Source: Herbaspirillum sp.
GTDB lineage: Bacteria; Pseudomonadota; Gammaproteobacteria; Burkholderiales; Burkholderiaceae_D
Length of the DNA stretch: 64,000 nucleotides
Direction: 5' to 3'
Assembly (NCBI RefSeq): GCF_017744395.1
Contig: NZ_JAGIBI010000009.1
Coordinates: 1-64,000 of the forward strand
The position numbers and the translations under genes are program-made. Position 1 is the stretch's first letter; the number at the start of each line of letters is the position of its first letter. Shown in pieces: positions 63,689-64,000 of this stretch. The notes beneath the pieces are model-generated. The model was not told the DNA's origin. It saw nothing but the letters and a program-made list of their open reading frames with translations, and did not search any database.

Positions 63689-64000
63689 TCTTGTTCCTTC
63701 ATTTTTCGATCAGCGGCCACCACTGCCTGGCAAGCCGTCAGTTGGTGGACGACTTCATCGGCCTCTCCGGCGAGGGAGAGAAGAAATTCAGAAGCCGGCT
63801 TCGAAAGTTGGCCTCGCGTGGCACCATCACGTCCGCCGGCGCTGGCGTCAGTTGAGCAGGTTTGGTTTCCACCGGCACCATTGCTGTTTGCTGCGCCGGC
63901 GGCAGGGTCGTACAAGCGCAGTTCACCAGAGCGCACAGCAGCGATAAAACGATCTTTTGCGAGACGTTCATTTTTCAAATCCTTTTGGTATTGGGTGGAG
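63685..64000 (-). CDS. Rz-like inner-membrane spanin, C-terminal part (cut by the window end)
   Basis: The reading frame continues past base 64000 (TQYQKDLKNERLAKDRF), so only the last 104 or so codons are seen. It shows an amphipathic coiled coil, then RLYDPAAGAANSNGAGGN and LSKPASEFLLSLAGEADEVVHQL, the pattern of Rz C-termini in many phages. It contains the nested Rz1 gene and ends four bases inside the DUF2730 start (ATGA-type overlap). The membrane anchor should lie outside the window. Confidence 0.75.
   Translation of the reverse strand, partial: STQYQKDLKNERLAKDRFIAAVRSGELRLYDPAAGAANSNGAGGNQTCSTDASAGGRDGATRGQLSKPASEFLLSLAGEADEVVHQLTACQAVVAADRKMKEQE
63738..63971 (-). CDS. Rz1-like outer-membrane spanin, nested in Rz
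   Basis: A 77-residue lipoprotein-like ORF entirely inside the Rz gene in another frame. The signal ILSLL-type hydrophobic stretch ends at the lipobox region LVNCAC (Cys18 or Cys20 lipidated), and a Pro-rich mature part follows (TLPPAQQ, KPAQLTPAPADV). ATG 63971 has AAAAGGATTTGAAAA before it. It would pair with Rz to fuse the inner and outer membranes at lysis. Confidence 0.75.
   Translation of the reverse strand: MNVSQKIVLSLLCALVNCACTTLPPAQQTAMVPVETKPAQLTPAPADVMVPREANFRSRLLNFFSPSPERPMKSSTN

Larger units (their letters stand above)
57325..64000 (-). mobile_element. Mu-like prophage segment (lysis, packaging and head-start module), truncated
   Basis: Nine minus-strand genes follow the Mu late order: Rz/Rz1, gp25-like, gp26-like, gp27-like, gp28 terminase, gp29 portal, gp30 head morphogenesis and gpG. 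It runs off the right edge of the window. After gpG a full Mu-like phage continues with protease/scaffold, major head and tail genes; here host DNA (fadD) follows instead. So at least the structural part on this side is lost, or sits elsewhere. GC content looks lower than in the host genes. Confidence 0.85.

Noticed and set aside
1-64000. CRISPR array, tRNA or rRNA genes
   Set aside because: No regular direct repeats with spacers and no cloverleaf or rRNA sequence was recognised by eye; a tRNA scan could still find one.

Overview
The window is GC-rich chromosomal DNA of a betaproteobacterium. The gene orders xseB-ispA-dxs, thiD-hemL, rplM-rpsI-argC-bactofilin-erpA and rubredoxin-pilH-pilI-pilJ-chpA, with coq7 and a gltIJKL operon, suggest Burkholderiales. 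A Herbaspirillum-like member of the Oxalobacteraceae is my best guess, as an inference from gene content and not from a marker gene. I recognise no rRNA, tRNA, CRISPR array or complete insertion sequence. Layout: 0.1-9.2 kb is a divergent catabolic island. One arm encodes a tripartite (TRAP) carboxylate importer with fused membrane subunits plus two short-chain dehydrogenases. The other encodes an SCP-x-like thiolase, an acyl-CoA ligase and two PPC/DUF296 proteins. The 524-bp space between them holds phased TGTCGCA repeats. 9.3-17.3 kb carries a dicarboxylate symporter, glycolate oxidase glcDEF, a LysR regulator and a second FAD-linked (D-lactate type) dehydrogenase with an LldR-like operator. 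17.6-21.3 kb has a cobalamin adenosyltransferase and the isoprenoid operon xseB-ispA-dxs. 21.6-25.9 kb has a Rieske oxygenase, an EamA permease, a mercaptopyruvate sulfurtransferase and a LysR regulator. 26.0-33.1 kb is a Pil-Chp type chemosensory operon (twitching motility) behind a rubredoxin gene. 33.2-42.0 kb is housekeeping: thiD, hemL, erpA, bactofilin, argC, rpsI, rplM, an OsmC protein, coq7 and pyrC. Between rplM and the osmC-like gene I find a strong candidate small RNA with CUCCU (anti-Shine-Dalgarno) loops. 42.2-48.4 kb is a glutamate/aspartate module: gltIJKL, an orphan binding protein and NAD-type glutamate dehydrogenase. 48.6-56.8 kb has a HypT-like LysR regulator, an Atm1-type ABC exporter, a thioesterase, a hydroxyacid dehydrogenase with dgoK-dgoA, and fadD. 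57.3-64.0 kb is the late head module of a Mu-like prophage read on the minus strand: Rz/Rz1 spanins, DUF2730, VpaChn25_0724-like, DUF1804, terminase, portal, head morphogenesis and gpG. It stops abruptly beside fadD, with no scaffold, major head or tail genes on that side, so it looks like a truncated remnant. Its head-morphogenesis protein carries a C-terminal domain that resembles a PBECR2-type RNase toxin. How it works together: several modules take up small organic acids (TRAP substrate, C4-dicarboxylates, glycolate/lactate, glutamate) and feed them into central metabolism. The most novel-looking items are the sRNA, the TRAP/thiolase/ligase/paired-PPC pathway with its phased operator, and the head-borne nuclease domain. 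All start sites, functions and sites are read by eye; no database search was run.
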